DNA of 64,000 bases from Corydoras sp. C115 (taxonomy: Eukaryota > Chordata > Actinopteri > Siluriformes > Callichthyidae): the NCBI GenBank assembly GCA_019802505.1, contig JAFMOC010000305.1:233501-297500 (forward strand), given 5' to 3'. Made by a program: the position numbers and the translations under genes. Positions 47,735 through 60,357 of the stretch are shown piece after piece. The notes under the pieces were generated by a model that was not told where the DNA came from, made no database searches, and saw only the letters and a program-made list of their open reading frames with translations. Every line of letters begins with the position of its first letter. Positions within the stretch are counted from its first letter, which is position 1.

Positions 47735-48640
47735 ATCAAAGAAGGACATGTTGGGTGTCCACTCGAACCAGGCGCCTTATTTTAGCAATTATCATCAAGA
47801 AACCACGTACGATAAACCAATTATTACCCATTCCCTTTAACCAGGTAGCACTCTGGCGGGTTGCTATTTGAGCAGTGCATCTACCTGGACTCGATAGGCT
47901 ACTTGATGAATGGAGAACCAAGAGTATAGTGTGGTAATGCAGTCAGATTTAATAGCGTTCAGTTTTTTTTAGTCGGCGGTGCACCCTGGGTTTTCAATAC
48001 GCACAACCATCAGGAGAGAGATATTCACACGTAGCATTGCTATTTAAACCACACAGTGAGAATTGTCTGTTAGCGGAGTTTATTTTATAGTAAAAGTTGG
48101 CGAGCTTGGACTGGCCGCAGTCCCTTGTTCCTCTCCATCCGAGGTGCTACCCAACCCTCACTGGCACCAGGTCCGTGATGGTACTATTCCAGACCAGAGG
48201 AACCAATCAGGGCAGGACTTGTTGAGTGTCCACTCGCCATGGTCAGGACCAGGCGCCTTATTTTAGCGATTATCATCAAGACAACCACATACGATACACC
48301 AATTATTACCCGTTCCCTTTTAGAGCCGGGTGACACCCTGACTTTGGCAACACCCATAGGGGAGATATAGTCACATGTAGCATTGCTATTTAAACCACGC
48401 GGGGTTTATTTTATGGTAACAGTTGGCGGTCTTGGACTGGATGCCGTCCCCATTTCCCCTCCATCCGAGGTGCTACCCAACCTTCGCTGGCACTTGGTCT
48501 GTGATGGTACCATTCCAGACCAGAGGAACCCTGAACATCATGCTAGTTCCCCTCCATCCGAGGTGCTACCCAACCCTCGCTGGCACCAGGTCTGTGATGG
48601 TACAATTCCAGACCAGAGGAACCCTGAACATCACGCTCCA
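47735..48640. repeat. tandem repeat beside teneurin exon, ~340 bp unit
   Basis: 'aggcgccttattttagc', 'attatcatcaaga' and 'caccaattattacccgttcc' occur at 47772 and 48249. 'tagcattgctatttaaacca' occurs at 48034 and 48379. 'ccatccgaggtgctacccaa' occurs at about 48137, 48461 and 48556. The first partial unit begins within about 15-25 bp of the splice acceptor. Confidence 0.85.
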
Positions 48641-49704
48641 AACACAAACAGAACCCAGCAAGAGTGGATTGCGCCATGCCAGCGAGGGACGCCAGTAGAT
48701 CGCGCCTCGCCAACCCCCCCTCCCTCCACAGAGTGAAGAAGAAAGAACGCGATGGAGAACTCGCACGAGGCAGAAGACGAGAACCGTGAGCCACGTTCCA
48801 CACCCTCCCACTCTGCATCTGCGACTCGCGGTGAGTCAGGACTCCTCGGACCGTTCATCGGTTCCCAGGCGCGAGCTGGAACCCTTCACACAGATGCACC
48901 GTGCAGCCATGGAGACGGAGCGCATGTACTAACAAGATAGCAGGTTGTAGAACCACGTTCTGCTGGGAAAAGGACCTCAAAACGCTCGAGTCGTTCTTGA
49001 AGTGCGTCCGTAGATCAGGGGCGCCATTGGTTCCCCACCAGAGAGCCAATTATATGATTTGCAGGGGTATAAGGGAAGAAATCGATGCACCATTTTATCA
49101 GATGTAGAACCGGGGGTAATGAGTGAATACCCATCATGCACGAGCTCATCAATACTCTTAGAGCGGCTGGTTTATTTATGTAGAACTACAGTAAGTTCTC
49201 CATGTTACTAATAATTCTCTTTTCGCAAATCGATACGTTGGGCACGCACACAGCACGCTATTGGAAATCGCAAGAATCGTACGGCAGAGGGAACAGGACC
49301 AACAACAGGAACCCTTTTAGAGTTCCCATCGACTCATTTCGACACAAAGGTTATGAAGGTGCAGAAACTTGGTAGACCAATGAGGGCACCGTTCTCTGGC
49401 AGGGCGTACTCCAGGTGTGTTCTTGTAAAAACGGAACGTGATGTTGGGTGAAGGGTGGTTCTATGGTGGTAGCGGCCACCTTGGCATCTCTGCTGGACCT
49501 CTGAGAGCGGTTGTTTGGACGTCCAAGAAGATACCAGAGATTGGCGGTAACGCAGCCGAGAGATGTTCTCCGGATGTTGGGGGTGGAATGTGCAGGTGGC
49601 AAGTCCAACCTCCTGAGGTACCTCAGTCTGGAGAACGGCCTAAACCCGCGGGTGGGGTTGGATCGTCATTGTCATTGGATCGCCCACTGTGGTTCTCCAA
49701 GTCC
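48641..49704. other. unique intronic sequence
   Basis: Single-copy in this window; no gene, exon or repeat recognised. Confidence 0.45.
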
Positions 49705-50010
49705 ATTTTGCGGAGAACGTTGCAGGTGCTGGGCTACTGGGCGCACACTCACTCACACACCATATAGGAGCAATTTAGAGCAGGGTGGCACAGTGGCGTA
49801 GAGCTTAACACATCCGACTTTTGGCGCTGGGAATCCAGGTTCTAATTCCAATCTGGGTGGAGTTTCCACGTTCTCCACGCGTCCACATGGGTTTCCTCCG
49901 TGGAAAAAACATGGATCAAGACAAACAAGATTAAACAATCCAAATTGCCCCATATAGAGCGTTTGTGCGTGCCCGAAACGTTCTCCCCTGGACGAGCACG
50001 AGGAACCCAG
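49705..50010. mobile_element. two degraded SINE pieces, opposite orientation
   Basis: A minus fragment (49705-49783, 'acactcactcacacaccata') meets a plus fragment (49784-50010) with head 'ggtggcacagtggcgtagag' and body 'ccaatctgggtggagtttcc'. Both are more diverged than other copies. Confidence 0.75.
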
Positions 50011-50014
50011 AGAT

Positions 50015-50145
50015 ACATTTGTGTATCGGGTTCTGATCATATTCATCAACCACGGAACATGATGGAGCAGATTTCTGGAGAACCCTGTCTAGTCTTTCCA
50101 TATATGGTCATAACAGACCAAAGGACTACAGAAGGTTCCATCTCT
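50015..50145 (+). repeat. copy of the 54.2-kb repeat
   Basis: 'cggaacatgatggagcagat', 'ttctggagaaccc' and 'accaaaggactacagaa' match 54250-54356 in the same orientation. Confidence 0.85.
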
Positions 50146-50634
50146 TTAAAAGAACAGGTTCTGGTTCCGGTTCCCCGTCTTCGTTCTGCAGAGTTCTTGA
50201 CGCTGTGTGATGCAGAGGAGAACTTTTGAAGAGAACCTCTGAGTTCCGACAGACTGATGCAGCAGTGTGTACTCCCTCTGTTCTCCAGCGGAACTGGGGC
50301 TTTTAGTCTGGACCCTTCCCAGCTCGGGTGAGAACCCCGCCGGGGGAGGGGGGGGGGGGTTCTGCAGGGGAACCGAGCTCCGTTTCTGATCCAGATCAGC
50401 TGAAGTGGAGAACGGAGGAACGGCGAGAAGAGTCTATGAAGCTACGAGGTACAGAGGGGTTGCTATGGGAATAAAGAGTACACGATGCTGCCCCTCATCT
50501 TCATCCTCATCCTCGTCCTCCGGGCTCCCGAGGTTCAGACATGAACGTGGAGTCAGATAACATCAAAGACTTACATGCAGGATCAGATCTCAAACCTTAA
50601 AACTACCCCCCCACCACCCCAGCACTGTTTGTTC
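50146..50634. other. unique intronic sequence
   Basis: Single-copy with a G run near 50343-50358. No gene recognised. Confidence 0.45.
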
Positions 50635-53625
50635 TGTCATACACATCAGACCTACACACGTTATAGAGATCTGACCTACACACGTTATAGAGATCTGACC
50701 TACACACGTTATAGAGATCTGACCTACACACGTTATAGAGATCTGACCTACACACGTTACACACATCAGACCTACACACGTTATAGAGATCAGACCTACA
50801 CACATTACATACATCAGACCTACACACGTTATAGAGATCTGACCTACACACATTATAGAGATCTGACCTACACACGTTATAGAGATCTGACCTACACACG
50901 TTATAGAGATCTGACCTACACACGTTATAGAGATCTGACCTACACACGTTATAGAGATCAGACCTACACACGTTATAGAGATCTGACCTACACACGTTTT
51001 AGAGATCTGACCTACACACGTTATAGAGATCTGACCTACACACGTTATAGAGATCTGACCTACACACGTTACACACATCAGACCTACACACATTACATAC
51101 ATCAGACCTACACACGTTACACACATCAGACCTACACACGTTATAGAGATCTGACCTACACACGTTATAGAGATCTGACCTACACACGTTATAGAGATCT
51201 GACCTACACACGTTATAGAGATCTGACCTACACACGTTATAGAGATCTGACCTACACACGTCATAGAGATCAGATCAGACTTACACATGTTATATAGATC
51301 AGACGTACATACATTACATAGATCAGACCTACACGTCATAGAGATCAGATCAGACCTATGCATGTTATGTGGATCAGACCTACACACATTATATGGATCA
51401 GACCTACATACATTATATAGATCAGACCTACACGTTATATGGATCAGCCCTACAAACGTTATATAGATCAGACCTATACACATTATATAGATCAGACCTA
51501 CAAACGTTATATAGATCAGATCTACACATGTTATGTGGATCAGACCTACAAACGTTATATAGATCAGACCTACACACGTTATATAGATCAGACCTACACA
51601 CGTTATGTGGATCAGACCTACACACATTATATAGATCAGACCTACAAACGTTATATAGATCAGATCTACACGTTATGTGGATCAGACCTGCAAACGTTAT
51701 ATAGATCAGACCTACACACGTTATATGGATCAGACCTACACACGTTATATAGATCAGACCTACACACATTATATAGATCAGACCTACAAACGTTATATAG
51801 ATCAGACCTACAAACGTTATATAGATCAGATCTACACGTTATGTGGATCAGACCTACAAACGTTATATAGATCAGACCTACACACTTTATATGGATCAGA
51901 CCTACACACGTTATATAGATCAGACCTACACACATTATATAGATCAGACCTACACACATTATGTGGATCAGACCTACAAAAGTTATATAGATCAGACCTA
52001 CAAACGTTATGTGGATCAGACCTACAAACGTTATATAGATCAGACCTACAAACGTTATGTGGATCAGACCTACAAACGTTATATAGATCAGACCTACACA
52101 CATTATATAGATCAGACCGGCACATATCAGACCTACAAACATTATATAGATCAGACCTACACACGTTATAGAGATCTGACCTACACACGTTATAGAGATC
52201 TGACCTACACACGTTACACACATCAGACCTACACACATTACATACATCAGACCTACACACGTCATAGAGATCAGATCAGACTTACACATGTTATATAGAT
52301 CAGACGTACATACATTACATAGATCAGACCTACACGTCATAGAGATCAGATCAGACCTATGCATGTTATGTGGATCAGACCTACACACATTATATGGATC
52401 AGACCTACATACATTATATAGATCAGACCTACACGTTATATGGATCAGCCCTACAAACGTTATATAGATCAGACCTACACACATTATATAGATCAGATCT
52501 ACACATGTTATGTGGATCAGACCTACAAACGTTATATAGATCAGACCTACACACGTTATGTGGATCAGACCTACACACACATTATATAGATCAGACCTAC
52601 AAACGTTATATAGATCAGATCTACACGTTATGTGGATCAGACCTACAAACGTTATATAGATCAGACCTACACACGTTATATGGATCAGACCTACACACGT
52701 TATATGGATCAGACCTACACACGTTATATAGATCAGACCTACAAACGTTATATAGATCAGACCTACACGTTATGTGGATCAGACCTACAAACGTTATATA
52801 GATCAGACCTACACACTTTATATGGATCAGACCTACACACGTTATATAGATCAGACCTACACACATTATATAGATCAGACCTACACACATTATGTGGATC
52901 AGACCTACAAACGTTATATAGATCAGACCTACAAACGTTATGTGGATCAGACCTACAAACGTTATATAGATCAGACCTACAAACGTTATATAGATCAGAC
53001 CTACAAACGTTATGTGGATCAGACCTACAAACGTTATGTGGATCAGACCTACACACATTATATAGATCAGACCGGCACATATCAGACCTACAAACATTAT
53101 ATAGATCAGACCTACACACGTTATATATATCAGACCTACACACGTTATGTGGATCAGACCTACACACATTATATAGATCAGACCTACAAACGTTATATAG
53201 ATCAAACCTACACACGTTATTTGGATCAGACCTACACACGTTATGTGGATCAGACCTACACACATTATATAGATCAGACCTACACACATTATATAGATCA
53301 GACCGGCACACATCAGACCTACACACATTCTAAAAATCAGACCTACACACATTCTAAAAATCAGACCTACACACATTCTAAAAATCAGACCTACACACAT
53401 TCTATAGATCGGACCGGCACACATCAGACCTACACACATTCTAAAAATCAGACCTACACACATTCTAAAAATCAGACCTACACACATTACACAAATCAGA
53501 CCTACACACATTCTATAGATCAGACCGGCACACATCAGACCTACACACATTCTAAAAATCATACCTACACGTTATACAGATCAGACCTCCACATCAAAAA
53601 TAAAAATAAAGATCAGACCTATCTA
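50635..53625. repeat. 3-kb minisatellite, 24-bp unit, higher-order repeats
   Basis: About 120 copies of 'ctacacacgttatagagatc' + 'tgac', with 'tatatagatcagac' and 'tatgtggatcagac' variants from 51290 on. A distinctive block starting 'tcatagagatcagatcagac' at 51261 recurs at 52262 (spacing 1,001). 'ccggcacatatcagacctac' recurs at about 52117 and 53072. The right end (53320-53560) uses 'cattctaaaaatcagac'. Eight-codon, stop-free units yield frames of up to 345 codons on both strands that are not genes. Confidence 0.97.
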
Positions 53626-53628
53626 TAA

Positions 53629-53669
<41 letters not shown>
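53626..53669. repeat. AC microsatellite
   Basis: About 20 AC units at the right end of the large minisatellite. Confidence 0.95.
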
Positions 53670-53671
<2 letters not shown>

Positions 53672-54187
53672 TGAGTGTTTGAGGGTCCTGTTCCGCTGTC
53701 TCATGTCTTGCTGTTCACTGTGAGGCTCTTCAGTCTCATTATAATCCACTGCACTGCGCAGCGAGCGGATGGAGAGGCCTCCACTCTCACTTTCAAGTGC
53801 GCAAAAATTGGAATGCCGACTACCGCACATCGCATTCGGTTTAGAGGAGGTCCGTCTACACGCTGCCATTACCGCCATCCTGCGATGAAAATAACGTCCT
53901 CCACGCTGTGGAGCGTGAATGAAGAACTCTCCTCACGCCGCCCCCCACCCCGGAACCCGCGACACGTTCCACACCTCTTACCTTCTAATGGTTTTGTATT
54001 ATCTATTTATTTCTTAATATTTCTTTTCCAACCTCGACGCAGAACATCCTGCAGGTCTCAGCTACCGTTTGGCGTCTACCTGCATTGTTTACCTGATAAG
54101 AGGCGGGGCCAGGGGACGGCAATATTTGCATACCCCACCCACTCCGCTGAGAAGGTCCGCCGAAGTCGTGCATCCATTTTTTAAATA
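53670..54187. other. unique intronic sequence
   Basis: A 169-codon plus-strand frame (53675-54184) spans it, but there is no recognisable domain, no splice support and no repeat. I do not call a gene. Confidence 0.4.
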
Positions 54188-55051
54188 CCTGCACACAGCC
54201 CGTTAGCAGAACCTCCATCAGGAACATAAGCGTTGGAACACGGAGAATCGGGTTCTGAACATATTTACTGACTGCGGAACATGATGGAGCAGATTTCTGG
54301 AGAACCCCATCTTGTCTTTACATATATGGTCATAACAAACCAAAGGACTACAGAACGAGTGACTGGCTCCACACACTAAACCGAGGACTAGAACCAAGAC
54401 AAGAGTGTGGTCTGGAGCCGTGCCTTTATGCTGGAGAACCTTCTTGCAGGACCTGCAGGTGCAGTCCTCATTGCCGCTGTGGTTCCTCTTGACGCTCGCT
54501 TTAAAAAACTGGACACAGCCCGTTAGCAGAACCTACGCCAGGTGAGAATTACCTCCTCAAGTCCTCGGTTCCACCTCCCTACCCGAGAGGCGTCCGTTCA
54601 CCCGCACCACACAATTTAATTACAGCTGGATGTTCTGTGCCGAAGAACGTTCTCGCAAGGCCAGTAGGTGCGTTTTTCATGACTGTTCTCCGGCACCAAT
54701 CTGCGGCTCCAGACCACACTCTTTGTTCTCGAGTGAGGGGTTTTTAAAGCGAGGGTCAAGAGGAACCACAGCGTCAATAAGGACGGGTCATTGAGGCAAA
54801 CTGCACCTACAGGTCCTGCAAGAAGGTTCTCCGGCACGAAGGCACGGCTCCAGACCACACTCTTGGTTCTAGTTCTTGGTGTAGTGGGTGGAGCCAGTCA
54901 CACGTTCTGTAGTCCTTTGGTTTGTTATGATGGGGTTCTACAGAAATCTGCTCCATCATGTTCCGCGGTCAGTAATTATGTTCAGAACCCGATTCTCCGT
55001 GTTCCACGCTTATGTTCCTGATGTAGGTTCTGCTAACGGGCTGTGTGCGGG
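54188..55051. repeat. large inverted repeat, ~315-bp arms
   Basis: Arm 1 54188-54510 and arm 2 54741-55051 are imperfect reverse complements ('cacagcccgttagcagaacc' against 'ggttctgctaacgggctgtg'; 'catgatggagcagatttctg' against 'cagaaatctgctccatcatg'), separated by about 230 bp. Arm 2 lacks about 20 bp present in arm 1 near 54310-54330. Confidence 0.92.
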
Positions 55052-55470
55052 TAAGTGAGTGTCAAGAAGAACCACAGCGGTGACGAGAACAGGTCATTGA
55101 GACAAACTGCACCTGCAGGTCCTGCAGGAAGGTTCTCCGGCACAAATGTACGGCTCTAGACCACACTCTTTGTTCTCGATGAATAAGAATAAGAAATTTG
55201 GATGAAGCAGGTCAGGTACAGGCACTTAAAGCAAGTCTCATAATGAACCACAGCGGCCAGGTGAGAACTACCTTCCCAAGTCCTCGGTTCCACCTCCTGG
55301 CACAGCTGCCACGCATCTTAATTACAGCTGGAAGTTCTCTTCCGGAGAACGTTCTTGGTGAGACTCCTGGTGAGACCTACCTCCCCATGCCCTCGGTTCC
55401 ACCTCCTTGCCCCGCTGCCACGTACCTTGATTCCAGCTGGATGTTCTGCGGCAGCCATCATTGTCCTTCT
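55052..55470. repeat. further units related to the inverted repeat
   Basis: 'ctgcaggtcctgcaggaagg' and 'agaccacactctttgttctc' repeat parts of arm 2. 'agtcctcggttccacctcc' recurs at 54555, 55277 and (variant) 55390, each followed by 'attacagctgga' or 'attccagctgga'. A mixed tandem cluster of a locally duplicated family. Confidence 0.85.
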
Positions 55471-56049
55471 CTGAACGGAACATGGGACATGCCGGGAACA
55501 AACAGCTTGCGGAACGCAGCTGAGTGACCAGAGAACCGTTTATGTTCGTTAAGAAATCAATTCCCTCCAACAACTGAATTAGAGACATGACGGAGTCAAC
55601 ATTAAATACTCCCGTTTCAGACCAGAGCATCGGTTCCACCGGCGGAACTGGACGAGTGTGTCGCGCCGTGACCTTTCAGATCAGACGGAGGTGAGAACGT
55701 TTGTCTTGAAGACGTCGTGATCCGAGTCAGCGTGGAGATGGTGAGAACGAGCCAAGGTCAGAGACAAAGAGCTAATTAACGAATCGCTCTGCTCGCAGTT
55801 CTACGAGCTGAAAGGGCCGAAAAGGGCGGCGGAATCAAAGGATGAGAACGGCGTTCTGCGGGACAGCGCCAGTGCAGCTGGGCGGAGACGAGATAATCGG
55901 CAGGCAAATTGAGTTAAAGAGGGAGCACGTGTTTGACGAACGTTCTTAATAACGGCCTGACCTTGTCTCAATGAATGATGGACTCGTTAATATTTGAACG
56001 GCTGTTAAACCAACGAGCTCTCATTGGGTCTCAACAATCAACAAACATG
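55471..56049. other. unique intronic sequence
   Basis: Single-copy; no gene recognised. Confidence 0.45.
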
Positions 56050-56330
56050 ATGGGACGGTGATGTAGATTTGAAGCTCCACCCACTGATCCACCAACGATC
56101 CACCCAATGACCCATCTAATGATCCACCCAATGAGCCATCCAATGATCCACCCAACAATCCACCAAACGATCCATACAATGACCCACTCAACAATCCACC
56201 CAATGATCCACCAATGGTCCCCTCAATGATCCACCCAATGACCCATCTAATGACCCACCCAATAACCCACCAAACGATCCATACAATGACCCACCCACTG
56301 ATCCACCAACGATCCACCGAACAATCCGAT
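56050..56330. repeat. short-unit minisatellite (GATCCACCCAATGA)
   Basis: About 280 bp of 'gatccacccaatgacccat' and related 13-14-bp steps; a 'caaacgatccatacaatgac' block occurs at 56163 and 56271. Confidence 0.92.
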
Positions 56331-56539
56331 CACTTATTACTGTGGCGTTGCTGGAGAACGTATCGCCCACCTACCTGCAGAGCATTATGGGAACTGGTTA
56401 AGGGAAGATAAAATGGTTATTAATGTTCTTAGTGCACATGGAATTATGTTCTGTTGTAATGTCTGGTCTTGTCTATTGCCTCTTGTCTTGTCTAATCTCG
56501 TCTTGTCTCTTGTCTTGTCTCTCGTCTCGTCTTGTGCAG
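56331..56539. other. short unique stretch and TCTTG-type tract
   Basis: A pyrimidine-rich 'gtcttgtct' tract at about 56462-56535. Confidence 0.7.
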
Positions 56540-56695
56540 ATACGCCAAGGACCAAGTGCCAATTAATGGCTCAGCACACACTCACGATGTAGGGGCAATT
56601 TAGAGCAAGAAAAACAATTCATAACACAAGGAGAACATGCAAACTCCACCCAGAGCAACCTTTGAACCTGGATCCCCCGTATGGAGAGGTGGTTC
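56540..56695 (-). mobile_element. degraded SINE fragment
   Basis: 'cagcacacactcacgatgta', 'gggcaatttagagca', 'aggagaacatgcaaactcca', then 'gaacctggatccccc', in family order. Confidence 0.75.
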
Positions 56696-57269
56696 CGTCT
56701 ACGGAATGACGAAGCGTAAATGTGAAGGCTACGAACAGGAAGCTGCGGAGAATGTGTGCGATTTAACGGCGCCCATCCGGAAGACAGAGGGCGCCCTCAA
56801 CATCAGACAGACCACCGAGGACACGCCCACCTCTCACACCCCCTCAGATTGCTTCTTAACGCTCCAGAGTCCGGCCGTCTCCACGGCCTGCGTCAACGCA
56901 GACGCCGAATATGCAAACGGACAGTCCCTGCGCTCCGGAGACGAAATGGATTCTTATAATTGAAGCGAATACCATTAAGACTCTCCGGATCTCAATTTAA
57001 ATATGCATGATCCCGGCTCCGTCCGGATTGGGAATTAATACCGGATACGGACAGCCTGGGAGCGCGGCGTCTGCCGGATTGGTTACGGGTCATTTAACGT
57101 TCCATTCGGCACTCGCGGCACGCCGACGCGACGGGTCAAGAACGTCGGCCCGAAGGCTCCGGGAAAGAATGTCCACGACGACGGCGAGTGATAAACACCA
57201 ACCGAGGTTCATTTAAAGTCATGAAAATCTTAACGTTAATGTTGTCTGCCGGTTTGTGTGTGTGTGTGT
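56696..57269. other. unique intronic sequence
   Basis: A plus-strand frame (56637-56963, 108 codons) starts inside the SINE fragment and ends without a domain I know; I do not call it a gene. GC-rich at 57040-57190. Confidence 0.4.
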
Positions 57270-58380
57270 GTGGGGGGGGGGTTCCACATGCCCATCCAGA
57301 GGAGAATGTTCCAGTCTCAGGCACTGGGGAGATACACCCAGGACAGGGTTCCAATCCACCACTGTGCACACACTCACACTGACAGGGCAATTTAGAGCAG
57401 CCATTTCACCTTGAATACACATTTTTGGACTGTGGGAGGCAACCGGGGAGGAAAATAGGGGGGGTTCCCATGAACATTCATAGGAGAATGTCCCAGTCTG
57501 GGGTACTGGGCAAATACACCCATTGCTGGGCACACCATCACAAAGGCAATTTAGATAGGGGCAAATTAGAGCAGCCAATTCACCTTGAATCCACATTTTT
57601 GGACTGTGGGAGGAAACCAGGGAGGGAAGTGGTGTGGGGGGGGTAGCTTCCCATGCCCATCCAGAGGAGAACGTCTAGGGCGCTGGGCAGATACATACAG
57701 GATGGAGTGCCAATCCATCGCTGGTCACACATGCGCAAAGACTGGCCAATTTAGATGGGGGCAAATTAGAGCAGCCAATTCACCATGAATCCGTGTTTTT
57801 GGACTGTGAGCAGGGGTGGTTCCCCATGCCCATCCAGAGGATAGCGCCAATCCACTGGGCACACACACTCACACAGACTGGGCAATTTAGAGCAGCCAAT
57901 TCACCTTGAAACAATGTTTTTGAACTGTGGGAGGAAACCGGGAGCAGAAGTGGTGGGGGGGGGTGATGGTTTCTCATGCCCATCCGGAGGGGAATGTCCC
58001 AGTCTAGGGCGCTGAGCAGATATACCCAGGAGGGGTACACACTCACACTGGGCAATTCATATAGGGGCAATTTAGTGCAGCCAATTCACCTTGAATCCAT
58101 GTTTTGGGACTGTAGACAGGTGGGGTTACCTATGCTCATCCAGAGGATAGTGTCTAGGGCGCTGGGCAGATACACCCAGTACAGGGCGCCCATCTCTGGG
58201 CACACTCACACAGACACACTCTATATGGGGCAATTTGGAGAATTCAATTCACCTTGAATCCATGTTTTTGGACTGTGGAAGGAAACCCACACGGACACGG
58301 GGAGAACATGGAAACTCCACCCAGATCGGGATTCAAACCGGGAATCCCCAGCGCAGAGAGGAGAACATGCTAACGTCTGT
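57270..58380 (-). mobile_element. satellite-like array of SINE body units
   Basis: 'ttttggactgtgggaggaaa' or variants occur near 57423, 57597, 57799, 57929, 58108 and 58267, each preceded by 'gccaattcaccttgaat' and followed by 'ttcccatgcccatccagagg'. Five or six diverged units of 130-200 bp share the body; only the last (58190-58380) keeps the head. Units share 'agagcagccaattcacc', rarely seen in the other copies, so they amplified locally from a variant. Confidence 0.88.
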
Positions 58381-58809
58381 GACGACGTACTATTGTAAAA
58401 AATTAAAAAATGTAATAAAAACGTGAATTCCTGCGTAAAGCAGAACCATTTTTATCAACACCTCATACGGTGCGGAGCCTGAGACCTCACCGCGGCGTCC
58501 GCGGCGTGCTCTCCTCCCCCTGGTGGTGAACGGCGTTTCGACAGGACGCACGACTAAATTAAAAGCAGTTCATTTTTCATCTCTATCCGGGACGAGATCC
58601 TCGCTCTAATCACGCCTCATTAACGAAGCGCCGCGCCCGCGCCGTGCCCCCGTCCTGAAGGAATGACAAATTAAGACACTCCGGCGGCGGCGGGAATCCA
58701 TACATCACGCCTCCCTCCTCCAGCGGGCCGGGGGCAGGCGAGGGGGGCAAGTTGATCAATGGATTTTAAAGGCTGTAATAAAATAGCGGGTGTCCCGTCT
58801 TTACCTGAC
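58381..58809. other. unique intronic sequence
   Basis: Single-copy, GC-rich at 58480-58750; no gene recognised. Confidence 0.45.
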
Positions 58810-59606
58810 CTCACTTCGGCCTCAAATCTGATTGGCTGAGCCTTTGGTCCTTTTATTGACAATAACACACCCCTCTGAGCGCTTCACATTCGTATCGATG
58901 CGTGATTTACAACACATTATATTAAATCATAAAATACAGATTAGGGCGGCACGGTGACTTCTCCTCTTTCCTCATTCCCGGTTCGAATCCCAATCTGGGT
59001 GGAGTTTCCATGTCCTCCCCTTGTCTGCGTGGGTTTCCTCCGGGTTCTCCGGTTTCCTCCCACAGTCCAAAAAACATGGATTCAAGGTCAATTAAATGCT
59101 CCAAATTGCCCCAGCGATAGATTGCCCACCTGTCCTGGGTGTATCTGACCAGCACCTGAAATGTTCTCTCCTGAATGGGCATGGGGAACCCCCTACTCCC
59201 ACACACGCGCATGCATATACATACAGATATATATTATATAGAATATAAGATATAATATACACAGCGTGCCGATTCCCACTAAGCACTAAACGAGTAGCGC
59301 TCTTTACATAAACTGTGTTCTGTAATTTTACCACTAGATGGCGGTATTTCATTATTATAGAAACCGGTATCCTGTTACTCCGCGATCAACGTTCACTTTA
59401 TTAATCTCCGGAGGGGAAATTGCAAAAAAACGGACTAGATAACGTCACAGAAGATTAGATTATTAATGATAAAAAACAAGGTTTGATTCAGAAATGCGTT
59501 AATTATTATAGTGAGTTTCACTAATTATTATAGTGAGTTTTTTTAAAGCAATCAGACACTCGAGGTTGTGCATTATTGTGAATAAATCACTGCATTCCAC
59601 TACACG
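58810..59606. repeat. unnamed interspersed repeat, copy B, split by a SINE
   Basis: 58810-58941 matches 26945-27080, and 59290-59606 matches 27095-27300, as well as copy C at 60956. The SINE 58942-59220 sits between. A 'taattattatagtgagtttc' segment is locally duplicated at 59501 and 59522. Confidence 0.87.
58942..59220 (+). mobile_element. SINE inserted in copy B
   Basis: Head 'gggcggcacggtgactt', B-box-like 'ggttcgaatcc', body to 'gggcatggggaacccc'. 'atacagat' at 58934-58941 and 59221-59228 is a likely 8-bp target duplication. The tail is reduced to a CA/GC stretch, without ATGG units. Confidence 0.87.
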
Positions 59607-60124
59607 TCAGGACTGATAACACCTCTTTATGGAGTTTATTCAGAATAATGCCACGCCCTCCTGTATCGTATATGGTATAAAGGTGAGATTTGGTGATATT
59701 CTGCGCAGCGCCCCCCGGTGTAAACTCGTTAATGTGGTTGTGTAGCCGCTGACTGCAGCGCGGGGGTTTTATGTTGTATTTCCTTCATCCCGTCTCTCTC
59801 TCTCGCTCATTAATATTTGGTAACGGCGGTGTTATGCCACAGCGGGTGCAGAAGCGAGGTTCCCCTGCATCGATCAAATACGTTCAGGATAAATAATTCA
59901 CATGCTCACTCTCCACAGACCGAGGTGGGGGGGGAGGGGAGGGGGGGCTCCTCGACCGCAAGCCCGCTAACGATCAGCAGAACCCCGTCCCACCTGCACG
60001 CCGGCCTCCTCTACGGCGCGTTTCAAGTCCGTGTGATGATAAAAATAGCCATGAGGCACGCGGGCCGTGATGAGAACCCGAGGACAACGTACGGCGGATA
60101 ATAAGGACCGGGGTTCTGCACGCC

Positions 60125-60129
<5 letters not shown>
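59607..60129. other. unique intronic sequence
   Basis: Single-copy with a TC run near 59793-59806 and G-rich patch 59925-59948. No gene recognised. Confidence 0.45.
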
Positions 60130-60174
<45 letters not shown>

Positions 60175-60196
60175 CACGCCGACCGGAACCAGCGGC

Positions 60197-60259
<63 letters not shown>

Positions 60260-60288
60260 CAGACTGCACGCTGACCGGAACCAGCGGC

Positions 60289-60357
<69 letters not shown>

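Noticed and set aside
50635..53625. CRISPR-like array
   Set aside because: Units are contiguous and variable, with no unique spacers; the context is a vertebrate intron.
50590..53628. Frames of 230-345 codons on both strands
   Set aside because: Eight-codon repeats of the 24-bp minisatellite; simultaneous long frames on both strands show it is composition, not coding.
53675..54184. 169-codon plus-strand frame
   Set aside because: No family resemblance; low-complexity and basic stretches; no splice or promoter evidence.
56637..56963. 108-codon plus-strand frame that looks fairly protein-like
   Set aside because: Its start lies in a SINE fragment, and no acceptor or domain could be recognised; it is on the strand opposite to the teneurin gene.
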